Assembly: GCF_000003815.2 (NCBI RefSeq)
Contig: NC_049979.1
Span: 26,549,965-26,613,964, forward strand
Direction: 5' to 3'
DNA: 64,000 bases
Origin: Branchiostoma floridae
Taxonomy: Eukaryota > Chordata > Leptocardii > Amphioxiformes > Branchiostomatidae
In this document: piece after piece, positions 1 through 11,700 of the stretch
How the letters are laid out: the number at the start of each line of letters is the position of its first letter
Position numbering within the stretch: the stretch's first letter is position 1
The notes under the pieces: generated by a model
Seen by the model: only the letters and a program-made list of their open reading frames with translations
Databases searched by the model: none
Told to the model about the DNA's origin: nothing
Position numbers and translations under genes: made by a program

Positions 1-445
1 TGAGTTTGATCCCTGTTTCGCTTACCCGGCAAGCACTCTATTGGAAAGTGCTCCGTGACCCTTATATCGGGACTTTATTAAGCCGTGGTCAACTGTTCAC
101 TGTGCTTGTCTAAAAGAGCTAGGGGAGTTTCCACGGTACAATGAACCTGTGAATAGTGAATATAGCGTCTGTCTTTTCTGTCAGGACCCGTGGAAGAGTA
201 GCTCTTCAGTTTTTATAATCAATCTAATGATCCAAACCGTTCTTATTGTATCAAAGAATTAACCTTTATCCTCGACAGCTCTAGAATCCATTTTTACATT
301 TAATTGCAGTCGGAAGATTAGCGCTAAAAATAAGAAAATGATAAGAACTAATATAAGTATGTAGTTAGGAACGAGCTAACTTGTAGAAAGGGACGAATGT
401 TTTCAATGCTTTTTTATTCTTAAAAATGAAACTTGTAGGCTTCTA

Positions 446-1082
446 CGAGGGGTGATCAGTAAGTTCTCGGCCTCACAAAGAAATAATAAGCACAACTCAG
501 ATTTTCAGGCACAGTTTCATAGTATGAAGTCTTTTATCAATATCCTCCAAACTACAAATCATTGGAGTCATTACTTTCCAGGCATTCGTTGTTTTTTTCA
601 GATTTCGAAGCATAGATGTCAAGTATAAAGTCTTATAAGAATATGTACCAAAATTCAAATTAGTGTGATCATTACTTTGCAGGCGACACCCAGTAACGTT
701 AGGTGAGGGAGAAGGAAAAAAAAACGTGGACAATTGACCTGACCTGAGTGTGTGGGTCAATTTGCGCTGCTGGAAGTTAGAAACCCAATTCTTTTTGCTT
801 GAAATAGGAAGAGAATCATTATCAAACATTTTGACAATGTCTTTTGTTAATTCATGGCATGGGGAACTAGACTCACACATGTTTGATCACAATTCACACC
901 ACTTTTTTTCTCGCCACTTACCTTCTAATTTAGGAAAAAAGAAAGCCTGGAAAGTAATGACTCTAATGATTTGAAATTTAGAGGATATTGATAAAAGACT
1001 TCATACTATGAAGTTGTGCCTGAAAATCTGAGTTGTGCTTGTTATTTCTTGGTGAGGTCGAGAACTTATTGATCACCCCTCG
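446..1082. mobile_element. Mariner-like (Tc1/mariner type) non-autonomous element, copy 1
   Basis: The element runs from CGAGGGGTGATCAGTAAG to its inverted complement TTATTGATCACCCCTCG, with about 150-bp terminal inverted repeats, and sits between two TA dinucleotides (444-445 and 1083-1084). The TA duplication is the Tc1/mariner signature. The empty site in the third tandem copy (around 3900) confirms the boundaries. A decayed minus-strand frame (about 880 down to 700) reads KDIVKMFDNDSL...KKNWVSNFQQRKL, which resembles the N-terminal helix-turn-helix of a mariner transposase. The catalytic domain is absent, so it cannot move itself. Length is 637 bp. Confidence 0.8.
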
Positions 1083-1511
1083 TATATATAGAGAGATATA
1101 GACCACAGCCATTCGTGCTAATGGTCTGCAAAAGAGAGACTTTTGTGTGATGACGCCAGGACACGTTAGTGACGTGCATCTGAAAGCATGCTATCTGAAA
1201 TAACAAAAGACGAGATCTATCTACCACTCCAATTTGAAGACTGTATCGTCTTCAGATGAAAACTACAAAACCTGTATGACTGTTGACTATGACTTTTCAA
1301 TCTTTTTTTATCATGCAGTAAAAAAAGGGTTATTCCTATCACAGTGTATGGTGAAAATTTTCTTTCTATGTTGTACCGTTTTCTTTGCCCGCGAGACATT
1401 AACAAAACGTTACAAAATAAAATTTAGTAGAAGTTCCGATAAAACGTTAAGAATAGTCGGAGAAGACCCTCTAATTGGGGAGAAGTCCTATAGTCCTATT
1501 GGGTCCAGTGT

Positions 1512-1652
1512 TAGACTCCGTTGCAGTCTTCGGAACGGGGCTGTATTAAGCAAACTCCGTTCCAAGGCATACTCCCTTTCCCGGCACAAGAGAACATAGC
1601 CAACGTTGAAAATCGCGGATCAGCCCCGTTCCGAAGACTGCAACGGAGTCTA
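1512..1652. repeat. Hairpin inverted repeat with 31-bp arms
   Basis: TAGACTCCGTTGCAGTCTTC at 1512 extends to a 31-bp arm that reappears as its exact reverse complement ending at 1652, with about 79 bp between arms. It lies inside tandem unit 1. The equivalent in unit 2 (about 3252-3384) has lost the distal half of the right arm, so the arms have diverged there. It is probably a small MITE or foldback relic. Confidence 0.75.
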
Positions 1653-2166
1653 GGCCAGTGTGTTGTTATCCACGCATTGTGTCTAGGTACAGTATTGGAA
1701 GACAGAGCCCATCCTTCTTCTTTCACCGCCCTTTTCTTTCCCCAACCGAAGTCAGGCACTCGGCATGCACGGAAAGTGTTGCAACCCTTATATCGGGACT
1801 TTAAGCCGTGGTCCACTGTCCATTGTGCTTGTCTAAAAGAGCTAGAGAAATTTCCTTGTACAATGACCTGTGAATAGTGAACATAGCGTCTGTCTTCTCT
1901 ACCAGGACCTGTGGAAGGGTAGCTCTTCAGTTTTTATAATTAATCTAATGATTTAAACCGTTCTAATCGTATCTAATAATCAACCCTTATCATTGACAGC
2001 TCTAGAATCCATTTTTACATTTAATTGCAGTCGGAAGACTAGCGCTAACAATAAGAAAATGATAAGAACTAATATAAGTATGTAGTTAGGAACGAGCTAT
2101 CTTGTAGACAGGGACGAACGATTTCAATGCTTTTTTATTTTTAAAAATGAAACTTGTAGGCTTCTA

Positions 2167-2798
2167 CGAGGGGTGATCAATAAGTTCTCGGCCTCACAAA
2201 GAAATAACAAGCACAACTCAGATTTTCAGGCACAACTTCATAGTATGAAGTCTTTTATCAATATCCTCCAAATTACAAATCATTGGAGTCATTACTTTCC
2301 AGGCATTCGTTTATTTTCAGATTTCGAAGCATAGATGTCAAGTATAAAGCCTTATAAGAATATGTACCAAAATTCAAATTAGTGTGATCATTACTTTGCA
2401 GGCGACACCCAGTAACGTTAGGTGAGGGAGAAGGAAAAAAAAGTGGACAATTGACCTGACCTGAGTGTGCGGGTCAATTTGCGCTGCTGGACGTTAGAAA
2501 CCCAATTCTTTTTGCTTGAAATAGGAAGAGAATCATTATCAAACATTTTGACAATGTCTTTTGTTAATTTATGGCATGGGGAACTAGACTCACACATGTT
2601 TGATCACAATTCACACCACTTTTTTCTCGCCACTTACCTTCTAATTTAGGAAAAACGAAAGCCTGGAAAGTAATGACTCCAATGATTTGAAATTTAGAGG
2701 ATATTGATAAAAGACTTCATACTATGAAGTTGTGCCTGAAAATCTGAGTTGCGCTTGTTATTTCTTGGTGAGGCCGAAAACTTATTGATCACCCCTCG
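2167..2798. mobile_element. Mariner-like non-autonomous element, copy 2
   Basis: This is nearly identical to the element at 446-1082, between TA dinucleotides at 2165-2166 and 2799-2800, length 632 bp. Both copies sit at the same place in the 1.73 kb unit, so copy 2 arose by duplication of the host unit, not by independent insertion. Confidence 0.8.
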
Positions 2799-4289
2799 TA
2801 TATATAGAGAGATATAGACCACAGCCATTCGTGCTAATGGTCTGCAAAAGAGAGACTTTAGGATGCCTTTTGTATGATGACGCCAGGTTTCTGACGTTAG
2901 TGACGTGCATCTGAAAGCATGCTATCTGAAATAGCAAAAGACGAGATCTATCTACCACTCCAATTTGAAGACTGTATCGTCTTCAGATGAAAACTACAAA
3001 ACCTGTATGACTGTTGACTATGACTTTTCAATCTTTTTTATCATGCACTAAAAAAAAGGTTATTCCTACTACAATGTATGGTGAAAATTTTCTTTCTATG
3101 TTGTACCGTTTTCTTTGCCCGCGAGACATTAACAAAACGTTACAAAATAAAATTTAGTAGAAGTTCCGATAAAAACGCCTGAAAACACGTTAAGAATAGT
3201 CGGAGAAGACCCTCTAATTGGGGAGAAGTCCTATAGCCCTATTGGGTCCAATGTTAGACTCCTTTGCAGTCTTCGGAACGGAGCAAATTCCCTTCCTCGG
3301 CAAATTCCCTTTCCCGGCACAAGAGAACATAGCCAACGTTATTGTAAATCGCGAACCAACGATGACTGCAACGGAGTCTAGGCCAGTGTGTTGTTATCCA
3401 CGCATTGTGTCTAGGTACAGTATTGGTAGACAGAGCCCATCCTTCTTCTTTCACCGTCCTTTTTCTTTCCCCAACCGAAGTCAGGCACCCGGCATGCACG
3501 GAAAGTGTTGCAACCCTTATATCGGGACTTTAAGCCGTGGTCAACTGTTCATTGTGCTTGTCTAAAAGAGCTAGAGGAATTTTCTTGTACAATGAACCTG
3601 TGAATAGTGAACATAGCGTCTGTCTTCTCTGTCAGGACCTGTGGAAGACTAGCTCTTCAGTTTTTATAATTAATCTAATGATTTGAACCGTTCTAATCGT
3701 ATCTAATAATCAACCCTTATCATTGACAGCTCTAGAATCCATTTTTACATTTAATTGCAGTCGGAAGACTAGCGCTAAAAATATGAAAATGAGAAGAAAA
3801 GAACGGATAAAAGAACGTAGCTAGTTAGCAACGAGCTATTGTGTAGAGAGGGACATACGTTTTCAATGCGTTTTTCTAAAAATGAAACTTGCAGGCTTCT
3901 ATATATATACATATATTCTACAGCAATTCATACTAATGGTCTGCAAAAGAAGAGCACAAAGAGCCTCTCTGTGCTGTATAAAGACCTTGTGATGACGCCA
4001 GGACTCTGACGTTAGTGACGTGTGTTAAATAGCCGAGGACAAGATCTTTCTACCACAATTTGAAGACTGTACCGTCTTCAGATAAAAAACTACAAAACTT
4101 TTGACGATGACTTTTCAACCCAATTTTTTTAATGAAAAAAAGGTTATTCCTAACACAATGCATGGTGAAACAAATATCCAGATGCATTTTAGTTTACACT
4201 TTTCGACTACTAGTATATATTTTTAATACATCCCTTTTAGACAGACAAGGATAGTGTGTCACTGCACTCAAGTTTGTACCTTGTTTTAA

Positions 4290-4804
4290 AGGGGCATTCC
4301 ATTCCAGAAGGGAGTCTTGTTTCCCAATAGATAATGTGTCAATGAATACATAATCAGCCGAATTTTGTGGAATTCACCTTGGGATGAATTACGTGATGTG
4401 TGTTTTATAAAACAATAATGACACTCACTAAACCCATGCAGACCCTACCCATGCATTTCCTATACGCATAGACACTTTGTTTATCGTACATATTTTCGGA
4501 ATAAATGAGGTACGCTAAGCACACCGAGAAGGCAAATTGCTCATAAGATAGCAAAGAATACAAGAACAAGACGAGATTTCTTAGCGAACCTGAAATTAGT
4601 TTTGTAACCTTACCTAAAAGTTTTGCATTGTATTAAGCCATAGGATTAATTCAATTAGAAGGTACTTGGGAGTTAAGTAGAAGACTGAATGTTTTTTGAG
4701 GCATGTGGAGCAACTGGGTACTTTATCGTATAATGTGAAGTAGTACGCAGTTATCACTTCCTAAAATTAATATCTATCGGAAAATAACACAGTGGAATGC
4801 CCCT
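4290..4804. mobile_element. TTAA-flanked MITE, 515 bp
   Basis: Ends are AGGGGCATTCCA and TGGAATGCCCCT in inverted orientation, each flanked by TTAA (4286-4289 and 4805-4808). TTAA duplication is typical of the piggyBac superfamily. It interrupts the dispersed SINE-like repeat: the left flank (cactcaagtttgtacctt) and right flank (aacagagcc) are contiguous in the related copies near 25.18 and 37.65 kb. There is no transposase frame. Superfamily assignment rests only on the target site. Confidence 0.7.
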
Positions 4805-5037
4805 TTAACAGAGCCACATACAGAGGACAGAAGGTAGTCACATATACTCTCCAAGCAGAGGTTTGGCTCCGGCTGTGTTTATACGTGTTCTATACGTTTT
4901 ATCGTTTTTATTTCTATTTTGTACCGGGTTTTTTTGTCAGCAAGACACGAACAAAACGGTATGAATTAAACAGCCTGATAAAACGCCTGAAAACACGTAA
5001 AAAAACAGCCGGAGACGAACCTATGATTGGGAAGTAG

Positions 5038-5440
5038 TGTCATAGCCCTTTCGGGGCAAGAGTGTTGTTATCCACTGCATCTAAATTTAGGACACGGTAA
5101 TGTACATCCCTTTCCTTCCACTGCCTTTTCCCTCCCCAACCGAAGTAAGGTAACATCGACTATCATAATTCCACCAGGTGTCAAAATACCGCCACCTCAA
5201 AAAACGTTAGTATAGAGGTCTTCCCAAGATTGCTTTATACACTGAATGTTAAATATCCTAAATGTAATACAATTCAGATATTTAGGTGTTGAAGACAATC
5301 TTGAGAAGGCCTCTATAACAACGTTTTTTGAGGTGGCGGTATAATGGCACCTGGTGGAACTATGCGAATGTATGTTACCCATTTTTTACACCTGGGTGGA
5401 GTGAGGAAAGTCATTTTAAGTGCCTTTCTCAAACTGTAAA
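5038..5440 (-). mobile_element. SINE-like retroposon, minus strand, split by a MITE
   Basis: Read on the minus strand, the right part (5440 to 5383) gives the block AAGGCACTTAA...CACTCCACCCAGGTGTAAA, and the left part (5152 to 5038) gives CTTCGGTTGGGGAGGGAAAAGG... These two blocks are contiguous in the uninterrupted plus-strand copy at 12.48-12.55 kb. The hairpin MITE at 5169-5359 therefore sits inside this SINE. Related copies: 1.65-1.78, 3.37-3.51, 25.15-25.62 and 37.62-37.85 kb. Confidence 0.65.
5169..5359. mobile_element. Hairpin MITE with about 64-bp inverted repeats
   Basis: The left arm (5169-5232, beginning TTCCACCAGGTGTCAAAATA) and right arm (5296-5359, ending GGCACCTGGTGGAA) are near-perfect reverse complements around a 63-bp centre. 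The whole insertion, inferred from SINE continuity, is about 5153-5382. It is non-coding; superfamily undetermined. Confidence 0.75.
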
Positions 5441-5876
5441 GAAAGTACAATACATTATGGACACTTGGCAGCACACTGATATCGTGACCACAAACAAACA
5501 TATACAATATAATTGATACAAAAATGAACATATATCAAATAGAATAAAACAGTTGTGCACCTGAAAACAGTTGCAGCATAATATTAATTTTCCTACGCAT
5601 TTTTCATTAGAAAAAATCTTGCCGCTGCAACGAAAATTAGCAAACTTCCCACACAGAGACCTTCCCAAGGGAGACTATTAAAAACTTGTCCTTTTATTTC
5701 TATTTTTCTGGTAACGAAAACCCTGTCCGCACAGTGCGGTTCCCATGTAGTGGCCCCCGGAGGGGGTCCATTGTCGCCCCATCATGTCGTTACACGCCTC
5801 GTCAGCCGGGACACCGCGAAACCAATCAGCCGGCTAATTAGATTGGTGATAACGTCATCACCTAACAGGGCCTTCA

Positions 5877-6406
5877 CACTGAAACCGAATCAGCAGGAAT
5901 CAAGCAGAACCAATCGGAATGAAGAATTTGCAAAATTCGTGCCACATTCGGCGGGAATTCCAAATGGACCTCTTCACACGAGAGGCGAAATGAGTCGGAA
6001 TGCCGTCTGAATGAAAATTCTTGTATATTTCTGGGTATTTATAGTACATTTTATACATTCTCACTGCATTCGAGATATTTGTGTTCATTCTTGTGGCGGG
6101 CCGGTTCTCCATCGAATGAAATCAGAATGTTTCGAATAATGTTTGAATAATGTTTGAATAATGTTTGAATGCCTTAGAATGCGGTCGTACACACACCCAA
6201 TCGATATTTCTCCACCTCAAATGTACCTCGAAAGTTCTAAGCATAGCAAATACATTCGATACGGCCACAAGAATATAATAAGAATAAGGCACATGCCTGG
6301 AAATCCAGTGAGAATTTCTAGAATACACTACGAATTCCCAGAAACATACAGATAATTTTATTCCTGCGACATTCCGGCTCAATCCGATTCTCGTGTTAAG
6401 GGGCCT
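5877..6406. mobile_element. Long MITE with AGGGGCC-type ends, copy 1
   Basis: It begins AGGGCCTTCACACTGAAACC and ends CTCGTGTTAAGGGGCCT. A homologous 578-bp copy lies at 15473-16050 in the same orientation. The interior is rich in GGAATTC/AGAATTT-like words and has an 11-bp direct repeat (ATAATGTTTGA, about 6135-6165). No coding capacity. The AGGG start is hAT-like, but no clear 8-bp duplication is visible. The right end abuts an assembly gap. Confidence 0.6.
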
Positions 6407-6411
6407 TTACA

Positions 6412-6511
6412 NNNNNNNNNNNNNNNNNNNNNNNNNNNNNNNNNNNNNNNNNNNNNNNNNNNNNNNNNNNNNNNNNNNNNNNNNNNNNNNNNNNNNNNNN
6501 NNNNNNNNNNN
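6412..6511. other. Assembly gap (100 N)
   Basis: Exactly 100 unknown bases. Predicted frames across it are meaningless. Confidence 1.
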
Positions 6512-6762
6512 TTTTGCTGATATTCATTCCCCAGTGTTAATATACCAGGGCCCTGTAATGCTAAATGAAATGTAATGAAATAAAGGGGCCGGTGGGAAGT
6601 TTGCGGGCATTTGTTACACTTTGTTTTTTTACTCGTAGTTAAAAATAAACCGGGAACCGGCGGCAAATAATCATCTCAACACCGAGAGGTACCACCCCCT
6701 AGTATCGAACAACTTGTGGCTTCAGAGCCTGGCCTGACAATCACGTGCGGCGCCGTATTAAA

Positions 6763-7191
6763 TACCCCTGTTACATTTGGCGAAAATCGATCGGACGATG
6801 ATCCTGCGGCAATCGCCCGAGCCTCGCTTATAGTAACAACTTTATTGCACAACAATTGTACAAGGTACACAGTATGGCTTATATGTGACAGGGATGGTTT
6901 TCAGGTGAAAATACGTACGCGGAACCTTCTGTTGATCTTAAATATGGCCGATCTTCCATCAATACGCCTGAAGATCGTGGATAATGTGACAGGGGTATAA
7001 ATTGACCGGACGACGAGTCTGCTCCATTTTCAGCAGTAAAACGCCCGGCGTTCACTCGATTCGAGTAAGTCTTGTAATACGGGAAGGGGGAACTCTGCCA
7101 TTTCTTCGTCGGCATCAGGGTCATGCCTCCTCGTAAATTAGAGCTCGCAGACTCGTCGTCCGATCGAATCGAGCCTAATGTGAGGGGGGTA
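6763..7191. mobile_element. TACCCCTGTCACATT-type MITE, copy 1, with an extended right end
   Basis: The left end is TACCCCTGTTACATTTGGCG. An inner right end, AATGTGACAGGGGTA, closes at 6997 and an outer one, AATGTGAGGGGGGTA, at 7191. The outer end carries TCGTCGTCCGATCGAATCGA, which mirrors the left GATCGGACGATGA, so the outer pair is probably the original element. It contains a minus-strand LINE 3'-tail segment (TTTATTGCACAACAATTGTA, about 6840). Related copies: 12979-13210 and 57818-58032. Confidence 0.7.
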
Positions 7192-7929
7192 TAAGGAAAC
7201 GGTCGATGTTCTCAGGTTAGCCCCGCTTAGTGATGGAAAGTACAGATGTCCAGATAAAATAAAATACCGTCTCCAGCAATTTTCTGAGATTCGACGGTCT
7301 TCTGTCAATCAACAACTCCGCCCGAATGTCATGAAATGTATGAGACAATCCCAGTGGTCAGAAATCGTCACAATTTTACACTCCAGCACCCACTTGGAGA
7401 TGTGAATACTCGTTGAATGTTACGTTTGTATTTTAAGGGTTATCAAACATTGCTTTTGGTGTGTGTGTGTGTCTGTGTGTGTTTTTTTCCTGGCCTGTGA
7501 GGAGGGGGTGAAGTCTGCCATCTCTGATTGCCTTGTTCTGGTATGTCCTTAGTATATCTTCATTTGTGTGATTACTGTACACTGAATTAGTAAAGAAATG
7601 AAGCACCTTTAAAAGAAACTAGTCGCAAACAAAACATGATGGTCAATCAGCACCCAGGTTACATCACACAGAGAACCTCACTAGAGGCCGCAGTCATAAC
7701 AACACCGATTGGTCGCTTCAACATACATATACGCAGTCTTACGAAAGAAGTGACCAATGGTGTACAGTAGTAAGGAATTCAAGGCAAACGGTTAGTGATG
7801 ATGTCATGAATTGTTACGACCGGGTACCTCTCCAAGCAGAGGTTGGGTACCTTCAAATCCCTACTTTCTTTTGACTTGCCCCGGTTTCTTTCAATGTAGC
7901 TCCTGCACCGGTTAAGTAAACTGGCCCAA

Positions 7930-8325
7930 CACTTTTAAAAGAATAGTTTTATTGCACAACAATTGTACGGGGTACAAAGTATGGCATCTACATAACTACA
8001 GTTCTATAACTTAACGCTTATCTAACTAATACAGAAGTTGTAGTATGGGATAAAATTCTTACAGTTATTGGAGGCTTTTACAATCATTAGAGGAATTTCT
8101 AATGTCTAAGCCTTCTTTGATATATTTTCCTATATCTGTCATGCAGGGATTGTCACATGTCACGATGTATTTGAATTTGCACTTCAGGTCCATCGAGATG
8201 AACCCTTGTGTATAAGATGACAGCCTTGTGTACAGAGAATTTCGTATATCAGAATATTTGGGACATACAACCATAAAGTGATATTCGTCTTCAATTAGCT
8301 CTGGATTAAATATCTGTTTTACTAG
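7930..8325 (-). pseudogene. LINE (non-LTR retrotransposon) 3' end: ORF2 C-terminus plus tail
   Basis: Minus-strand translation from about 8325 gives NPELIEDEYHFMVVCPKYSD, continuing to a stop at 8065. The E-D-E-x-H-F-x3-C-P-x-Y pattern is the C-terminal region found after the reverse transcriptase in CR1/L2/Jockey-like LINEs. A 3' UTR of about 125 bases follows, ending in GTACAATTGTTGTGCAATAA and an A/T-rich tail near 7930. The polymerase domain is absent, so this is a 5'-truncated dead copy. Confidence 0.75.
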
Positions 8326-8359
8326 GTGTCATGACAAGAAATAGAAGATATCCCCCTAC

Positions 8360-8459
8360 NNNNNNNNNNNNNNNNNNNNNNNNNNNNNNNNNNNNNNNNN
8401 NNNNNNNNNNNNNNNNNNNNNNNNNNNNNNNNNNNNNNNNNNNNNNNNNNNNNNNNNNN
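8360..8459. other. Assembly gap (100 N)
   Basis: Exactly 100 unknown bases. Confidence 1.
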
Positions 8460-8597
8460 CAACATTTCCCAAACCACCGGCCCCCTCCCCAGCCACGTTG
8501 ACAAAAACCCGCGATTCACTACGGTGGGGCCTTTGAAAGTCCCCCTTCCCTATACCAGGTACCCTCCGGAAGGGAAAAGAAATACCTCTTTAGGTTT

Positions 8598-8726
8598 TCA
8601 TGCGTGTCGTTTAATTTTTCTTAACATGTCGTCAGTGATTGAGAAGCCAGCGCCCGGTGGGTTGAGCACCTTGCCGGTGTCTTCTGTTGTTGTCCCGTCG
8701 CCATCTAGAGGGACAAGTCGGGTTCC
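8598..8726 (-). CDS. Possible last exon of an unrecognised gene
   Basis: On the minus strand a plausible acceptor (GTTTGCGGTCAG) is followed by 42 open codons and a TGA: it starts GTRLVPLDGDGTTTEDTGKV and ends with the charged run DDMLRKIKRHA. Codon use is GC-rich and unlike the AT-rich surroundings, which is why it stands out. An in-frame TGA shortly upstream of the acceptor means it must be spliced if real. I do not recognise the family. It could equally be part of an unrecognised transposon. Confidence 0.3.
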   Translation of the reverse strand, partial: GTRLVPLDGDGTTTEDTGKVLNPPGAGFSITDDMLRKIKRHA

Positions 8727-8730
8727 CTGA

Positions 8731-11700
8731 CCGCAAACACTCATGGCTTCACTAAATCCGTATTAACATGCCTTTGTACCCGTGTAACTCAATAGACAAC
8801 GATCAGCGACTCGAAACCGGCTACTATTTCACCAAATCTACCACTTAATTCAGGGCAAAATCAGCCAATTAAGAAACCATTTTGTAAAGATGAAACGGAA
8901 AATCAACACTACATGGCTTATTTTCGATATTTTGTCCGTTAAGAATGAATTCAACATTTCTTGCTGCGTCGAAGCTGGTATAAAGTTAAATTTCTAGAAA
9001 TCTTAGGCGAAATGTTTTCAATTTTGGTTCCATATTGCTTGCAAAAAAGCTATTGTGTTGAAAAATGAAGAAAAAAACTATTCTTTGGATTCATAGAAGA
9101 CAACAAAATTGTTTTATGAACAAAGCAGATAAAATTTAGAAGTTACAACATAATGATAGTGAAACAATAATTTTGCTTCAATGAAATTACAGTACAAATA
9201 AGTAAGAGAAATGTATACTTACTATTGGGTACACGTTGTCCTCTAGCTTAGGCTTCTTGCAAACAATATCACCACTCCCCCATTCCCTATATTTACCAAA
9301 TCATTATCTAGTCCTTCCATCAAATGGTCAAAACATAACATATAAACTTTCAAAATGTCTTTGACGTCTTTTTCTCATACAAATTTGATATCTTCTAACG
9401 TCAGGACAAGACCCATTGTCTATATACTGAAATATGTTGTGATATATAATGAAATTATTTCCCTAAATTACACGTAGAGGAGCATTGTTTCAGTAAAGTC
9501 GATTAAAGAATGTTATACTTTTTTGCCTACCGAAACGGACAATATAATATCTATCCTGCTTTTCGCAATGATTAGAGGTAGGATCTCATTGCACGACTGT
9601 AAATTTTAATTTCTTTCGTTTTCTTTTTATCGTATTATAGACGGGAGGATGGATTTTGTTGTCAGTAAACCCGATCCTATAATCCCAGAGACAAGACCCG
9701 CACAATGTCGTCTCTCGTCGCCTCTTTGTGTCTGAAGGACATGGAGGCACTGAAAATATGTTTTTGGTACGCCCCCTCCCCACCCCCACCCATAAAAATA
9801 ATAAGCCATTCTGTGATATCATTACAAAGAACGTCACAACCTTGTTACTTGAAACAGAAAAGTCAAGATATGTTGAAATTTTACAGGTTCATTTTGCGAT
9901 ATTGCCAATCTCTGTACCCTTTACAGAGTTTTATTTGACATCACAATGGTAAGATGATACCCAATTAGTGGCTGTCTGGACACCTGTTGTCTCAGACTAT
10001 CTCTAATTCCTCGCCGTTCGGAATTAGGTGCCTGTGTGTGATGTTAGTTAAGCTGATGTGCTGATAAGCTACAGACTTGTGTGTGTCGTGGGGGGGGGGG
10101 GTACTTAGTATCAGATCTTGACGAATGACGTTCGACTCAAAACAGTGTTCCATATTTCACAACGTTTTTTCTTTCAATGTTAGGTCTAATTTAACAAACG
10201 GCACAATTGTCGCAACGCAAAGACAAAAAGGGGTACCCTCAAGCATATCGAACTTTTTAAAACCCGTTTTCCTTTTCTACATACTACTCCTACGCACTAC
10301 CACTACTATTTGCATGTATACAGCCCTCTAGTGTCAGATTTTAAAATACTAATAATACGAAATATTTATGTAATACCAGCGTTATATTTATAATATAACA
10401 CGGCTTTGCAACGTTTACGATCATCACTAAACGGTTGAGTTTTCTCGCAAATGTGGAATTTAGTGCTTTTCAGCTCATACGCGATTACGCGAAGGCGTTC
10501 GATTCAGATACACTGTGTATAGTGTATGTGTGTGTACATTATGCTTATTCTGAAGTGTACTCGTGGAGTGCTTGGTTTATTCCGATTTGAGTGTTAGTGA
10601 GTTTATTCTTGTACTGTATCCCACTGGTGAGTAGGCGGGGGCATACAAACAGGGTTAATACTACATCATATTTGCTTTTCTCAACTTTGAGAACGGCCAC
10701 TTCTCGTGCAAGCCGAGGGCAGTGATGTAATAGCCCTTCACAAAAATGTATACAGGAACCCTCCAGCTATTTACTTACACCATTTTGGAAATATACGCAG
10801 GCAAATCGCTTTTTAAAAGGTTGGAGGATCCAATCCGACAACTTCGGTTCTCCTTATTTCAACAATCACCTGATATTTGCGTTGTGTCTAATTTCACAAT
10901 CAGTTTGCACTTATTCTGATCCCAACTATGAATTATTAGATAATTATTTCATACAGATTTATGCTCTATTATAATGCCATGCTATAAGGCAGAATGACGG
11001 CATCACAAAGACAATTTTTTTTCTGATTTCCGTGAAGATATTTTTATAAAGGTTTCTACTTCTCATATTGGCCGTGACATTTTACAAAATTTTGAGACCA
11101 GTCGTTTCTTTAAGTGCAGAAATTTGTCATATTTTGTTTCTAAAGTGCAAAAATTTGTCATATTTTGTTTCTCCACTTGAGAGAAATATCACCGTGACCT
11201 TTGAAATCTGTAAGATGAAAATACATCAATCAGGGATGGAGAGTGAAGAGTGAAAGGTTCGTGCCTTGTGTCGTGCTTATTGAGCAAACACTTCAGTTTG
11301 CACTTTTCGATACCTGGTGCCTCCGCTCTTGTGCCACCACTCACGTCTCGCCCTGACATTTCCCGTCGCCACCCTGCAACAATGGGCTTATCCGGACTTC
11401 GATTTTCTTCTCTCTCTACAATCACGTCCGTAGTAAAGCAAAGGGCACAACCCGCCGTATGTGCAATTTGGTCCTTACGTGTTTTTTTTTTTTTTGGAGG
11501 CCACGTCCGCCACGTATTTCTGAAAACGTTCAGACTGTACAGGGCAGGCGCGTCTCCCTGACTGTCACGTACGGGGGGCGAATCCGCAGCCCGATGGCAC
11601 AGAAAGTTTTGCCTGTACGTTAAGTTCGACGGTGTATCTGCGTGCTCCACACTTTTTATTTTGCACACTCGCATCAGCTTGGGGGTTCTCAGAGGATGTC

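Larger units (their letters stand above)
1..4175. repeat. Tandem repeat of a 1.73 kb unit, about 2.4 copies
   Basis: The same non-coding text recurs with landmark GGAAAGTG at 43, 1771 and 3500, giving periods of 1728 and 1729 bases. Copies 1 and 2 are complete and near-identical apart from scattered substitutions and small indels. Copy 3 stops near 4165-4175, where the alignment breaks inside ATGGTGAAA. Copies 1 and 2 contain a mariner-like insertion that copy 3 lacks. The unit also carries a hairpin repeat and minus-strand SINE-like sequence (the CCCCAACCGAAGTCAGG block at about 1740 and 3471). All open frames in this interval lie in this repeated DNA and I treat none as a gene. An assembly artefact is possible, but copy-specific differences argue for a real duplication. 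Confidence 0.9.

Noticed and set aside
497-880. Minus-strand frame as a transposase gene
   Set aside because: Only a helix-turn-helix-like N-terminal trace is present; there is no catalytic domain. Described as part of the mobile element instead.
1511-1877. Overlapping 101- and 118-codon frames in the tandem repeat
   Set aside because: They cross a 31-bp inverted repeat and SINE text, so both strands look open by symmetry.
11189-11674. 161-codon minus-strand frame
   Set aside because: Basic, irregular composition with a lysine run from a T-tract. No recognisable domain, start context or splice partner.
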